64,000 nt of DNA, from contig OZ038382.1 of assembly GCA_964036045.1 (NCBI GenBank), positions 88,521,795-88,585,794 on the forward strand. Direction: 5' to 3'. Of the stretch, positions 1 to 11,786 are shown in pieces (the stretch's first letter is position 1; each line of letters begins with the position of its first letter). The position numbers and the translations under genes were made by a program. The notes under the pieces are model-generated. The model was not told where the DNA came from. It saw only the letters and a program-made list of their open reading frames with translations, and searched no databases. The DNA comes from Eutreptiella sp. 'Long Island Sound 2002'. Its lineage: Eukaryota > Euglenozoa > Euglenophyceae > Eutreptiales > Eutreptiaceae.

Positions 1-965
1 TCGCGACTTTACCGTAACCGCCAGTTTAACTGTTTATAATGGAAATTTTAACGCTATCCGTGACGAAGGCTCTAAAGTCTTCAGGAATTGCGTTGATGCA
101 TCCGGAATTTTCACATTTTACACTCGCAACCTTAATCCGAATTTTTCAGGATGTCGAAATCGGATTTTCGACTTCGACATCCCCGCACTTGATTTGACCT
201 CTTTCGAGTAGACCTACGTGCTTCCCTATGCACAAATCAACTTTCCTTTTATCCTGCCCTCCATTTGTCTTAAAGATATGGGCAAAACAAAGTTGATTCG
301 TGAGGCCACTTGTGAAGGTCATATCTTGTGTTGCTTGCGAGGAATGACAATAAGGAAACGTGGGATGTATTCACAATACTCCCGACGTAATTTAGGAAGC
401 ATCATATGCCTTGCGTCTCCACAGGTGCGCGCTAGTGTAATGGATCATGGTCAAGAGGGTAGAGTTTGCGTTGTAACTCTATGGCCATGATATTGCGTGC
501 GTTAAGATAACTTTCGAGTGTAGCGCGTGAGTGTTGGTGTTGCATAGGAACTCTCCTTGAGTTCCTATGAGCGATTGACACAAAGTTATGCCCTTGGAGG
601 GGCATGACATATCGTGGGGGGAGCTACCTTTTTGGGCAATATGGAGTATGTGCCTTGTGTTGTGTTGCGTGCCCATTTGGCGGGCCCATTGCTCCAGGCC
701 AAGCCCGCCAATGGACCTCATATTGTGCAAGCCCCTTCTCCATACTCCCTACGATCAATTGCAACCCTAACCTCTCGTGAAGGGAAGCTTGTGTGGCGAT
801 CCTGAAGCGATGCGTTGGGAGCAAGGTCTGTGTTTTGCAATTTTCCATATTTTCATGTGCCCACTTGGGAAGTAGCGCTCGTAACCTTTCAAAGCGCCCC
901 AAGTGGAGCACATACGTGGAATCGAAGGTCATTGGTGTCAAGTCATTGTGTTTAGAAGGATTAGT
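1..965 (+). repeat. 5' LTR fragment of element C
   Basis: This stretch is nearly identical to 4,881-5,844, the part of the 3' LTR from about LTR position 315 to 1,278. It starts at the window edge and ends abruptly where pol sequence begins. The LTR-derived half of the open frame that crosses the junction (793-963) has no coding meaning. Confidence 0.92.
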
Positions 966-3081
966 CCTGCGCACCGACGCTTCCGACTACGCCATTGGCG
1001 CTGTGTTGGAGCAAGTGCTTGACGACGGGAGGCACGTGCCCGTGGCCTTCTGGAGCCGAGTCCTGGCGGAAGGCCAGAGACGGAAGTGGACGCCCCGTGA
1101 AAAGGAGGCGTATGCCATCGTCATGGCTCTCAGGAAATGGGCTGGGTACATAGCCCTCCATCCCGTCACCGTCTGCACCGACCATCAGAGTCTGCAGTCG
1201 TGGCACAAGGAGCACGTGGACATCCCCTCAGGTCCCGCCTCCCGACGCGCAAGATGGCATGAGACCTTGGCCAAGTTCGATCTCACGGTTGTGTATATTC
1301 CTGGAAAGGATAACACCGTGGCGGACTGTCTCAGCAGGTGGGCCTATCCCGCCAGCAAGGGCATGACGGATATCTCTGCCCATGGCGATGAGGCTGAGAC
1401 CGCTGAAGCCAAGAGGATCATCGAGATGGAGCGCCTGATGGAGGAGGAGGGTGTAAAATGCTTCCTGGTCATGGCTGCGGATGCCCCCCTCGGAAAGAGG
1501 GTGAGCAGAGCGGTCAGAGTACTCGCCCCTGATGGAGCTGAGTCCAACAAGCACCTCTTCCCGGAGTCTTGCCTCCAGGACAACTGGACCGACGACTACG
1601 CCAAGTCTGAGGCCTTTGCGGCCGAGTATACGGCTGTGACCCACCCTGATGACGGGCAGAAGTGGCCAAAGGGGCTGACTGAGGAAGATGGCAAGCTCTA
1701 CCGGAATGGTAAGCTGCTAGTACCACAGTCCCGGGTGCTCGAGCTGTGTGAAGCTTGGCACCACCACATGCTGCACCCAGGGGTCAAGAAGCAGGCTCTT
1801 GACATGCAGCGTCGGTTCGAGATCGACCATATCGTTCTCTACACCGCCATCAAGAAGGTCAGGAAGGGTTGCTCGGTCTGTCAGGCCTGCAATCCCGATA
1901 ACCGGAACGTCAAGGGAGAAGCCCAATGGACCCCGGTTCCTGACCAGCCCATGGCGAGCGTGGCCATGGACGTCTTCTCCATGCCCGAAGTGCACATTGG
2001 CAAGGAGACCTTTGACTGTGTGGTTCTCTGTGTGGACCGCCACAGCGGCTACGTTGTAGCCGTTCCGGCACGCAAAAAGGGGTTGCTTGCCAAGGAAGTG
2101 GCAGTCATGATGATTCGTCATTGGCTGACCGTCTTTGACATCCCCCGCACCATTTGCAGTGACCGAGGGCCCCAGTTTACTGGTGGCTGGTTCAAGGCTA
2201 TGTGTTCCCTCATGGGGATACGTCATGCCAAGAGCGTCGCCTATCTCAGCTGGTCTAACGGCCGTGCTGAAGTGGCTGGACGGCAGCTGTTCGAGAAGCT
2301 GCGCGAGATCCACATCACCAATCCACGTCGGAACTGGTTTGAGGAGATGTGGCCTGCTTTGAAGGCCCATCATGACACCCCCACTCCGGGCGGTTTGTCC
2401 CCTCACCAGATTCTGTTCGGCAGGGACCCCCTGGGTAGGGGACTTCCCTTGTCTGGTGATGGCATGGCTATGGATGCCAAGGAATTCTTCGCGCGGCAAG
2501 AGCAAACGGCGCGGGACATCCGCCAGCAGCTCGAGAAGGAGCATGCTGAGCGTCAGAAGTCCGCCCGGAGCTCGACAGCGCAGAAGTTCAGGGTGGGAGA
2601 CCCGGTGTGGGTGATCAGACCCCGCCCTATGGGCACCCCCCGCACCAAAACCTGGTTCACACCCGGCGAGGTGGTCCGTAGGATTGGTGAGGACACCTAC
2701 CGCATCAAGGTGGGTCACGGACAGTTCCGGGAACGCCACGAGAGTCAACTCCGTGTGCGGGAACCCGACCTCCGTGGCCAACATGTGTCGCTGAGCTATG
2801 CCGCACATGAGGCCGATTCGGACGACGACTATGCTGAGCAGGATGACTACACAGTCGAGAAGATCCTGGCTCAGCGTCCGAAAGCCTCAGCACCCGGAGG
2901 TCTGGAGTTCAAGGTTCGTTGGCGAGGTTATGGGCCGTCCCACGACACCTGGGAACCCGTCTCCTCGTTCGTGCCGCGGGTCAATACTCCCTTCATGGAG
3001 TACATCCGCAAGCACAAGACCAAGATCCACGTTTCGGACTTGGCAGCACTCACCCGGGCGATTGCAGCCAGGGGTGCCTGA
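793..3081 (+). pseudogene. Truncated pol of element C (RNase H, integrase, chromodomain) with LTR-derived 5' end
   Basis: The 762-residue open frame has about 57 residues translated from LTR sequence, then joins pol in frame just before the RNase H motif TDAS. RNase H follows, then an integrase with an HHCC zinc-binding region (HHHMLHPG ... CSVCQAC) and the D,D-35-E core (second Asp in CSDRGPQFTGG, Glu in SNGRAE). A chromodomain (YTVEKILAQ ... WRGYGPSHDTWEP) sits near the C terminus. The stop is TGA at 3,079. Compared with element A the residue before SNGRAE is Trp instead of Arg. Without protease and reverse transcriptase it cannot act alone. Whether the chimeric frame is translated is unknown. 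Confidence 0.88.
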
Positions 3082-4550
3082 TCAGCGCCCTGAGCTCTCC
3101 CCTGATGCGTTCTGAGCGCTTGTGAGGCCGACGGATCGTCCCTCACTTGCTTGCTCTCTCTCATCTTCCGGTGACCTGCCATCAGAGTGGCCATGTACCC
3201 CCCCTGCTGAATCCAGAGGAGGAAGGCCCCTCTCTTCCTCTATTCGTCACTCCGCCCCCTGCTGAATCCTTGGGAAACCAGGTAGGGCGACTGACCTTCA
3301 TTTTTCTGAGCTCTTGGGGCCTTGAAGCCCAAACGACGTTGCGCAATGGATGCCGCTGTCATCGGCATTGCGATTTTTCTGGTGTGTGGTCTGGTTCCAT
3401 GGCACTTGCGGAATCCAGACCAGTCGACGTGTGTCTCGAGACTATATATGGCCTGAACTCAGGCGTTTTCCTGTCCACCCTCCTGCATTTGCCTTATCTC
3501 AACCGGGGCGTGGTTTGGCGCTCTGTTCGGAGTGTGTTTACACGCCTCTTTACCCCGCTTGTTTTGCTTTTCTGCCCCTTCAGGATATGTGCTTCTGTAT
3601 GTTGAGTCTTGTCGGCCCATCACTGGAGGTGGACTGTTTTTTCCCCGAGGGGATGCGAATCGTATACAAAGGCGCCTTGAGTCGCCGTGTACATGTTCTT
3701 ACAGCCTGGTCCAGCCTGGACCAGTACCTGAGTACAGATTCTACTGTGTGAGTGCTCGTGATACCGTGTTGCCCTATTCCCTGTGATGTGGAGATCCTGA
3801 TGGCGCCAGGCGGGAAGCCCAGTTGCCTGACTACACTCCCAGCAGTCCGCCACTGTCAGTCCCAGTGTGAGCCTACCGATTCGCAGACGCACTTGCAGTC
3901 GGATGGCGGCCTCCGGTGCTCCTGACCTCGGTCAGTCTGCCTGGGAAACCGGTGGTTTGAGGAGTCGACGCCTCCGCCCACACTGCATGAGGACTCCCTC
4001 ATGTATGGCCTTCGTGGTAATAGGGCGAGGGAAAAGACGGCCTTGATGCCCCATCCCTTAAGGAGGAGCTCCCTTAAGATCCCTTAAGGAGTTCGGCTGT
4101 ATCACTCTGGACTCGCGTCGTATGGATATGGACATGGTGCGCCCGTGGGGACTCTCCCCAGTCGGCGGGCCTTGGGAAGCTTGGGGTAGCCTGATGGATC
4201 TTTGTGGTCGCTCTCGACCTGTGGGACCACCTCGGTCGTCGTGTGTCGCCTATGTTGGCCGTGTATGCCACTGCAACTGTGGTGGTGACCGTAGCAGCCG
4301 GCACCCGGTGTGCCTGGTATGGGTTAACGGGTCCTTTGGATGCCGAAAAATCGCCGCCAGGACCCGGGACTTGATACTTGATACTATACTTGAAGTTACA
4401 AGACCCTACAGCACTATACCTGTCTTACTGTGGAGTTTGGAGCCTAACCTGCGAATCAGCCTGAAGTGAGATGTGACACCCCCCCCTTCAGGGTACGGTC
4501 CTGGGTACCCGCTGCCATGCTTGGGTGTTATCGAGCCCCCCCCAGGGTTT
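3082..4550 (+). other. 3' untranslated region of element C
   Basis: About 1.5 kb lie between the pol stop and the polypurine tract. The sequence is shared with element A (20,203-21,659, reverse orientation). No frame gives recognisable protein. Near its end, 4,497-4,509 forms one arm of an inverted repeat whose other arm lies inside the LTR (4,573-4,585). Confidence 0.75.
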
Positions 4551-4566
4551 GCTCTAAGGAGGGGGG
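4551..4566 (+). promoter_or_regulatory. Polypurine tract of element C
   Basis: A purine run ending in six G (CTAAGGAGGGGGG) sits immediately before the TG that opens the 3' LTR. This is where a plus-strand primer is expected in LTR retrotransposons. A C-run at about 4,536-4,543 could pair with it. Confidence 0.8.
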
Positions 4567-5940
4567 TGAAGCGGTACCCAGGACCCCATGGCTAGGTTAC
4601 GGCATACAACCGGTCTCCGGTCCACTAACCCCAACTACGGAAGGGAAGACCGGTCTCCGGTCCACTAACCCCATGTACCGAAGGCGCCCGTTGACGCCCG
4701 GTGCGAGCCCGGCGGGAGCGTGTTCCGTGCCGTAAAGCCCCGCATCGGCAACCGATGCACCGCCAGCAGAGATTTATATATCAGAATATCAGGAATCAAC
4801 AGGGTTTTTTTTTCATATTGTTTCCGTCAATTTTTACGCTTCCGTTCGGATATTCACTGTTTTGACTGCTGGCGGTTGGATCGCGACTTTACCGTAACCG
4901 CCAGTTTAACTGTTTATAATGGAAATTTTAACGCTATCCGTGACGAAGGCTCTAAAGTCTTCAGGAATTGCGTTGATGCATCCGCAATTTTCACATTTTA
5001 CACTCGCAACCTTAATCCGAATTTTTCAGGATGTCGAAATCGGATTTTCGACTTCGACATCCCCGCACTTGATTTGACCTCTTTCGAGTAGACCTACGTG
5101 CTTCCCTATGCACAAATCAACTTTCCTTTTATCCTGCCCTCCATTTGTCTTAAAGATATGGGCAAAACAAAGTTGATTCGTGAGGCCACTTGTGAAGGTC
5201 ATATCTCGTGTTGCTTGCGAGGAATGACAATAAGGAAACGTGGGATGTATTCACAATACTCTCGACGTAATTTGGGAAGCATCATATGCCTTGCATCTCC
5301 ACACGTGCGCGCTAGTGTAATGGATCATGGTCAAGAGGGCAGAGTTTGCGTTGTAACTCTATGGCCATGATATTGCGTGCGTTAAGATAACTTTCGAGTG
5401 TAGCGCGTGAGTGTTGGTGTTGCATAGGAACTCTATTTGAGTTCCTATGAGCGATTGACACAAAGTTATGCCCTTGGAGGGGCATGACATATCGTGGGGG
5501 GAGCTACCTTTTTGGGCAATATGGAGTATGTGCCTTGTGTTGTGTTGCGTGCCCATTTGGCGGGTCCATCGCTCCAAGCCAAGCCCGCCAATGGACCTCA
5601 TATTGTGCAAGCCCCTTCTCCATACTCCCTACAATCAATTGCAAGCCTAACCTTCGTGAAGGGAAGCTTGTGTGGCGATCCCGAAGCGATGCGTTGGGAG
5701 CAAGGTCTGTGTTTTGCAATTTTCCATATTTTCATGTGCCCACTTGGGAAGTAGCGCTCGTAACCTTTCAAAGCGCCCCAAGTGGAGCACATACGTGGAA
5801 TCGAAGGTCATTGGTGTCAAGTCATTCTGTTTAGAAGGATTAGTTGATTGCACGATCCAAACCAAAGATATTATAATATAATTGTGCGCCTTTCAAGGCA
5901 CTTTTGTGTGTCTTTGTGCCAATTTTGCCATTTTTGGCCC

Positions 5941-5998
5941 GTCATGATGTCAAGTGGCAACCTTGTATCTCAACGTTGCGCTCAATTGACATCATGAC
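5941..5998. repeat. 13-bp inverted repeat inside the LTR
   Basis: The arms GTCATGATGTCAA (5,941-5,953) and TTGACATCATGAC (5,986-5,998) are perfect reverse complements with a 32-bp spacer. Each arm contains TGACATCA, close to bZIP (CRE/AP-1-like) sites. The structure is kept in both LTRs of element A (near 18,845-18,902 and 32,987-33,044). Confidence 0.75.
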
Positions 5999-7468
5999 CC
6001 AAGAATGTTATGGGGGTACATACTTCGGTGCCCAACATATCTTGGACCCGGCGAAGAACTCCTCTTGGGCTTGGCATACCGTGGCCGCCATGTTGGCGAT
6101 TTGGGACTATCCCAAATCATGGGCTCACTTGGCGACCCTGCCATTCCCAAAACCCGAGGAGTTGGGCGACACCCAAAGGATATGTTGGACACATATGACT
6201 TGATACCAATCCTATGGCACACTCCGGTCCAAGTCGGGCATGTGCCTGATTTGCCCTAACCATGAGTGTGCGCATTTTTGGTCATTTTGAGCAATTTTCC
6301 ACTTTTGCTGCCCGCCGTGCACTATATTGAGCCCACCCGTGCACGCCGGACGCATGGACCAATGGACCATATATGACATGGGTGTTATGCATAATGGTCC
6401 CCATGGTTCATACACCACGTGGGCGAAGCGGAGCAACCTTCGTTGAGGCGCTAGCCCAAAGTGAGTGTGGGCAAATTTACCATTTTTGCATTTGTGGACC
6501 CAATTGGGATCGTCACTACGCCGAGTGGCATGTAGAAGTTTGAGAGCCAAGGGCATGGGAGTCTCAGTTGGACTCCTGGTGGATGTTGTATGGAATGGCG
6601 AATCAGATCTCAGAGCCGCCGTGGAGATATACTATTGGGAGCACCCCGAATTTTGGTTCATTTCGAGCAGCCAAAATGACCCCATTTTGGGACCGCAATT
6701 TCCCCCGTCCGTGTGGTCAATTGGCGGCCCCATTCCCCTATGCCCACAGGAAGCCCCGACCTAATTTCAAGTTGCACACTCAGATATAAGTCCTAGGTCC
6801 TGCCTCCTAACCTGTGAGCCATTGGCCTTACCCTGGCCGGGCGAGCCGCGCGTGGGAATGACGCCAATTTTGGTGATTTTCGCATCATGACCCCACTTGA
6901 CGAATCCGTGTTGCCCTGATGCAGGGACCTCAGAGGGAACCAAGTTGGGTGAGGGCTCCAGGGAATTCGTACTCGAAGGGCATAGGGTCAGTTGCCTCGT
7001 CCCTACCTCTGGCGGGTCCGGACGAGGGGTCAGCTTTGGGAATTTTGGAGCTAATATCAGTTTGGGCTGAAACAGCCCATTTTCAGCTACCAACTCCTGA
7101 GGGATAATGGCGGGGCCATCTCTCTGACTCAGAGTGGAGTTCGGACCTGCCGTTCAGGGAGCATAGGGAGCCACCGTCAGTTGGCCTTGGGGTTCCTTGG
7201 CTTCCAGGAACTCGCTTGTGGCTGGGCAGTACACCCCCCCTATTGGCAGGGTTTCAGGGTCCGGACTGAGCAGGGCCTGGGTTGTGTTTTAGCCCCCGCC
7301 CCCACCAGCCACTGAGAGGGTCGGACCTGGGATTGGGATATGAGTTGGGACTGAGTGTCTATTGTCCTGTGATGCCCTTACCCCAGTCCAGTCTTAACCC
7401 CATGTGTACATATCCTGATGTGTTGCTGTACATACTTTCGTTCCCTTGTTGCAGAGTGGCAAGGATCC

Positions 7469-7479
7469 TGAAACGCTTT
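7469..7479 (+). promoter_or_regulatory. Putative R start / self-primer sequence in the LTR of C
   Basis: TGAAACGCTTT is the exact reverse complement of the 11 bases that follow the 5' LTR in element A (31,384-31,394). By analogy with Tf1, where the first 11 nt of the transcript prime reverse transcription, transcription should begin here, about 124 bp before the LTR end. The start is inferred from this complementarity only; no strong TATA box is seen. Confidence 0.5.
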
Positions 7480-7592
7480 GTCACATGACATGAGCGCATT
7501 GATGCTGCTGTGAGCGTAGTGCTTTGCCTGCCTGCTCACTTGCGCGTGTCCACCACAGCGTCCCATGGCCGGCCCCCCACGGGAACGCGTCA

Positions 7593-8545
7593 TTAGGGGT
7601 ATGGTAACAGCGCCATGATAGGTAGAACCCCGTAGGTCCGGACCAGTTAGGGGTCCTAACTGTGGCCACGCTTGTCCCCAAGGAGGGTATGCACACCTTG
7701 TCTTCAACACCTTCCTTGCAATTCCCGCCTGGTCTAGCAAGCCACCGCTCTTTGTTGGCGCCCCAAGGACATAGCATTAGGGGATATCCAATGCAACGCG
7801 TGGTCAACAAGGCAGTTACTTGCTGTGTGGCTGCAAACCTGATAAGCGGCCACCTGGTTCACGCCTGTAACGACAGGCATGGGACTGCAGGGCACAACCA
7901 GGGGAGGGGCAGGACTCCAAAAGCAGCGGATGTGCAGGTGTTTAGAAAACCGATCCCGACTGAGGGAGGGCGTTAGTACACTCACTGAAATAGGAGCTAT
8001 ACCGGAGTCCTGAACCTGTCCTGGTACACACTGATTAGGTCTGGTTGTCAGCACAAGAGTGCTCACTGCCCCTGGGAGGTTGGAAAACAGAGGGGGTTGC
8101 GAGTAAAGGGCCTCAACTGTGAGCTCCAATGGGAGGCAATCTGTTCACGTACGCCGGCGTGTTCAGGTGACCCGCAGCTGAGGTGGTTGTATGGAAGTGG
8201 GCACCCCAGACTGATCCGACCCCACGGGTACCTAGTCCAGCGCGTGGGCGCCTTCTTGGTACGACAGTGTGCAGATTAATGTATGGTGGGAGGCTGGGGC
8301 AATAGGACTCACCGACCATTGGGCTGCAAACAAGATAAGCGGCCTGGTGGTATTCCGATGATCACCAGTGTTGCTTCCCTCGGTGACGGGGAAATGTACC
8401 TCCGGGGGGAGCCAATACTCCTGTAGGAGTGCCCCGAAGGAGACCTCCAACGGGAGGGGGGGATGTCTGGGGTATACCACCGCCTCCTGAAGCTTGCAGC
8501 CTCCTCAGTTCGGTTAGGCACAATAAATGGATAGGCACAGGGAGA
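7593..8545 (-). other. 3' noncoding region of element B (possibly LTR remnant)
   Basis: It follows the pol stop of B (8,546) and is cut at 7,593 by the LTR of element C. On the minus strand the frame remains open for about 79 codons beyond the TAG at 8,546-8,548, to a TGA at 8,309. No domain is recognised. A short motif around GGCTGCAAAC...GATAAGCGGCC occurs twice (about 7,837 and 8,323). I could not identify LTR ends for B. Confidence 0.5.
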
Positions 8546-9475
8546 CTAGTTTTTTTCCTTATGCTGGGACAGTGTCTCAGCACGGGTTAGTAGCTGTCCA
8601 TCGCTGTTCTCAACGAGGTAGGAACGAAAGATGGCGTTGATACTCCCATTTGCCTGTATAAAGGCTGACATGGGCTCCCAGGTTGCCTCAGATAGTCCAT
8701 ATCCGTCCCACAGGGTAAGGAAGTTTCAGCCCTGTTTAGTCTCGTGGCGTGCAATACCTGCACCCACGTAAAAGCCATCGACTGCCATCTCATTGGCAGT
8801 CGTTTCTTCGAGTTCGTCGGCCTCCTCAGGGTTGGCAGCATTCTCTAGGTCGATACGCTCGACCTCTCTCTCAGACAGACACCACTTATCCCAGGACAGT
8901 CGGTCAGGCGAGTGGTAATGTCTCAGCTGTTTAGGTGCACACAGCAGCTCTCCACCCACACGGGGACTGCACCTCACATGGATCCCGGATCCATCTATCT
9001 TTATAATGTGGTAAGGCCCAAAGAAAGGGTCGTGCAAACAGTTGCTGCACAACGTGGGCAATCAGGAGTGGTGTACCAGCACCAGGTCTCCCACCTTGAA
9101 ACTGGCAGGACGTCTCCTGCCGTTACGCCTAGTTAACTCACGTTCTCGTACCTGTTTCTGGCTAGCTCTAGCCGAGTCAGCGCGGTCCTGCGTGTGTTCT
9201 AGCCAGTCCAGTACGGGGCTCTTGTAGTCCTCTGGAAAAGGGGTTTTGAAGAACCACGCAAGACGCCCCCCATGGAACAGCTCGTGGGGGGTATAGCCAG
9301 TTGACGAACTCTCCTGAGAGTTCATGCTTGGGACAGCCCAGGGTAACAGGCGTATCCAATCTTTGATGCGCTCCTGTTTCATCAGAATCCTCAGGTTGGG
9401 CTCCCTCACACAGTTCTGTCTCTCGCACAGAGGGTTAGAAGTGTGAGTGTAAGGCACACATGTGGTCACATGGAC
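8546..9475 (-). pseudogene. Element B pol C-terminus: integrase end and chromodomain
   Basis: One minus-strand frame runs from the duplicated integrase core through the catalytic Glu region (SNPLCERQN), the Gly-Tyr-Thr-Pro-His-Glu-Leu stretch typical of gypsy integrases, a basic region ending LVLVHHS and a chromodomain (FLTLWDGYGLSEATWEP). It stops at TAG 8,546. In-frame TGA codons interrupt it at 9,062 and inside the chromodomain near 8,729, where the family pattern suggests a lost Trp. The protein would guide integration to modified chromatin; this copy cannot make it. Confidence 0.85.
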
Positions 9476-10125
9476 GTTCAGGGCGTCCAGTACTCACTTG
9501 TACCATCCGGTGTCACTCCGGATATGTACGTCTTCGTCAGAGTGTACCTCCTTAGATGCCCCATAGTGTTCGAACCATTGTTCAACCAAAATGTTCACAG
9601 TCCTTTCCCCTGTGATCTTTTTGTTGCAGGGAAACGCACACGTGAAACAGGTCAGGCCACACGTGACAACCAGACAACTGTCATAACCACCAAACGTAGG
9701 CAGACCGTGGATGAAATCCACGTACAACAGAGTATTAGCATGGTATGGGATAGGCAGACGGAAGACCTGTCCCCGGTCACGTGAGTTGCTCTGTTTGCTG
9801 GCGTGACAGCCACAGGACTCCAGTATGGGCTGCATAGGAGCACGTAATTCAGCGCACGTTAATGGGGACTAGAAGACCTCCCTGAAAATTCAACAGAGCG
9901 GTTGCACCCTGTGTTCCCTTAACTGAGACGGGCCCACCGTAGGCAGCCATCCAGTCGTGCCTTGGGCACAACTATAGGGTCTTCATAGTACAGATATTGG
10001 TTCTCTTTATACCAACGGTCACCGTCTATCAGGCGTGCCTCTAGGCCATCACTGAGGGAGTTGAATACGCATTGGTACTTCGCCTGGTAGTCTCTCAGAC
10101 TCCAACCCTCCAGTACACCTGCAGT
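9476..10125 (-). repeat. Direct repeat 1: duplicated integrase segment of B
   Basis: 650 bp matching 11,787-12,436 with a few percent divergence. It encodes (minus strand) the end of the RNase H-integrase linker and the integrase core with its first two acidic residues (DFIHGLP, EVHSDED). A TGA at 9,494 replaces an Arg codon (CGA) kept in the other copy. Both copies share a TAA near 9,922 and 12,233 and a frameshift just after it, so those lesions predate the duplication. Confidence 0.88.
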
Positions 10126-11786
10126 CTCAAGTCCTTTGCCCGACATTGTCATTGTTTCTTCCCCTCTCCATGACTTTCATGTATTGATGGACTCAAGTGT
10201 CTCCGTTCTCAACTTTCTCCTCAACTTGAATTGGTGGACCACGAATTCAGATTTCATTACCAAGGGTTCATTCATGCATTCATTCTGTGGCGGCTTGGGC
10301 CCCCGCCTTGGCATGTTCGCATGTGTTGTTGTATATTGCAATAAGTCATATATTGCCAAGGGTTGTGTTTGTGGGACATTTTTGCAATTCGAAATTGGTG
10401 ATTGGTAAGCATGGAAGCACTGGTTAGATCTAGGACAATGGGTGTCACGGCGAAGAAGGTGGAAGGATCGGGAATAGGCGGTAGAGGCTGCACAATGGCA
10501 GAGGCCCGGGCTCCGGACGTTCATTATGGCAGCAGAGGTTTACCCGCCGCCTACCGCCACCCGGGGTGCTTGGGCCCTCATGAGCCCAGCCCAAGTGGAC
10601 CCCGGGTAACCATAAATGACACCATCCGGGAGTCAGTGGTTGAACCCCGAGAAGAAGGAAGGCATTCGGGAAGAAGAGAGTGTACTCCGACTCCCCGGGC
10701 AATGGGAGTAGTGGAAGTATCCGTCTCCGCGGCGTCATTGCTTGGGATGTTGGAGACGCTGTACGTATCTAAGACCTTCGGGGTATGAAAATACCCCATT
10801 ACGACGCCAACCCCGCCCACTTGGACGATTTCATCCTAGATTTTGATGAGATGCGGTTCGGAACGGATGCTCGAGACAAGTGGGCATGTCGTACTTTCCA
10901 ACACCGTTTGGCTCTGGAGTTGAAGGCGCACTTACTTGACACGATTTGGGGGCAGAGGATCCGTAGGGAGGAGCAGTCTTTGGACTGGTTGGAGCAAGAG
11001 GAAAGGGTGGATACCCCCAAGCAAAACCTCGATGACTTATGGGCAAGACATCTCAACTTGGAACGTGGGGAGCTGCGGCTGAGGGAGGGGAGGAGATATC
11101 TTGGAAAGTACTGCCGACTTCTAAACAAAGTTAAGGATTTGTCGGAATCGGGTGAAATTTGCCACCTCTTGTGGGATGTCCTTCCAGCCTATTGGAAGAA
11201 GCGGTTGGAGGACGAGGAGAAGAAGCGGGCCAAGAAACGTATGGCAGTACGCATAGTGTTGCCAGAGGAGCAGCATCCGGGCATTATGGAATATTTCAGA
11301 CGGAAGCTCAGAGCGCCGGAGCGGATCATCTCGTTGAAGAATTCCCTGTACGTGGAGGTGTTTCGCGAGACCGCGTGTGGACATCTCCTTCAACTAAACA
11401 ACTTCGAATGGAGACGCGAGGAAAAGCTGAAGTTGGAGATGATACCCGCAGAAATGAGCCTGGACTTAATCATCCAGTACGTGACCATCCAATTGAAGCT
11501 CAACTGCAAAAACGAAGCGCATATTCAAGACCGTCCCAATCATGGGAACCATGATCGCCGCGAAGATGGACATCATCCAGAGGTCGAAGATGATCGCGGC
11601 GGGAGTTCGGAAGATGCCAGGGGCGAGGGTATGACCGGGGAAGATCCTGAGGAAGCACAATTCTTTGCGTTTGCGGCGCACAATACGAAGGAGCATGGCT
11701 AAGACAAGTCGAAGTGGAGGAGAGCACCACCCCGTGGAGGGATGGGGAAACCGCCGCGGAGGATCGGCAGTCCACCGCTCTCCTTT
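10126..11786 (+). other. 1.66-kb insert between the two integrase repeats
   Basis: It has no match to element B and sits exactly between the two 650-bp repeats. The first 0.6 kb is AT-rich and shows no recognisable protein; the rest carries a gag-like fragment on the + strand (10,773-11,702). I saw no LTR, terminal inverted repeat or poly-A tail. It could come from recombination between two B copies with another element between them, rather than from a simple insertion. Confidence 0.6.
10773..11702 (+). pseudogene. Gag fragment of a third gypsy-type element
   Basis: The ATG at 10,785 opens a 305-residue frame that aligns with the gag core of element A: YDANPAHLDDF against YDGNPLNLDRF, then EQEERVDTP against NEQERVDAP, and LREGRRYLGKY against LREWRDFRGKY. 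Alignment extends a few codons upstream of the ATG across a TAA at 10,770-10,772, so the ATG is probably not the original start. The C-terminal part is acidic and lacks the zinc knuckle. It is a capsid-like fragment of a relative of A, on the strand opposite to B. Confidence 0.75.

Larger units (their letters stand above)
1..7592 (+). mobile_element. Element C: internally deleted Ty3/gypsy chromovirus
   Basis: On the + strand the order is partial LTR (1-965), RNase H-integrase-chromodomain (966-3,081), 3' UTR, polypurine tract (4,551-4,566) and a full 3' LTR (4,567-7,592). The same sequences occur in reverse orientation in element A (17,253-34,331), so both belong to one family. Gag, protease, the methyltransferase-like domain and reverse transcriptase are missing. 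The LTR is joined directly to pol at 964-965. The copy is therefore non-autonomous. The rest of the 5' LTR lies outside the window, so a 5' target duplication cannot be checked. Confidence 0.9.
4567..7592 (+). repeat. 3' LTR of element C (3,026 bp)
   Basis: It begins TGAAGCGGTACCC and ends GGGAACGCGTCA, the reverse complement of the ends of both LTRs of element A. It is 89 bp longer than A's LTRs. Part of the excess is a tandem duplication around 4,609-4,670 (ACCGGTCTCCGGTCCACTAA occurs twice) and an extra GC-rich piece near 4,680-4,720. It contains the putative transcript start at 7,469 and a hairpin-forming repeat at 5,941-5,998. Short open frames inside it are not conserved as proteins. 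Confidence 0.93.
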
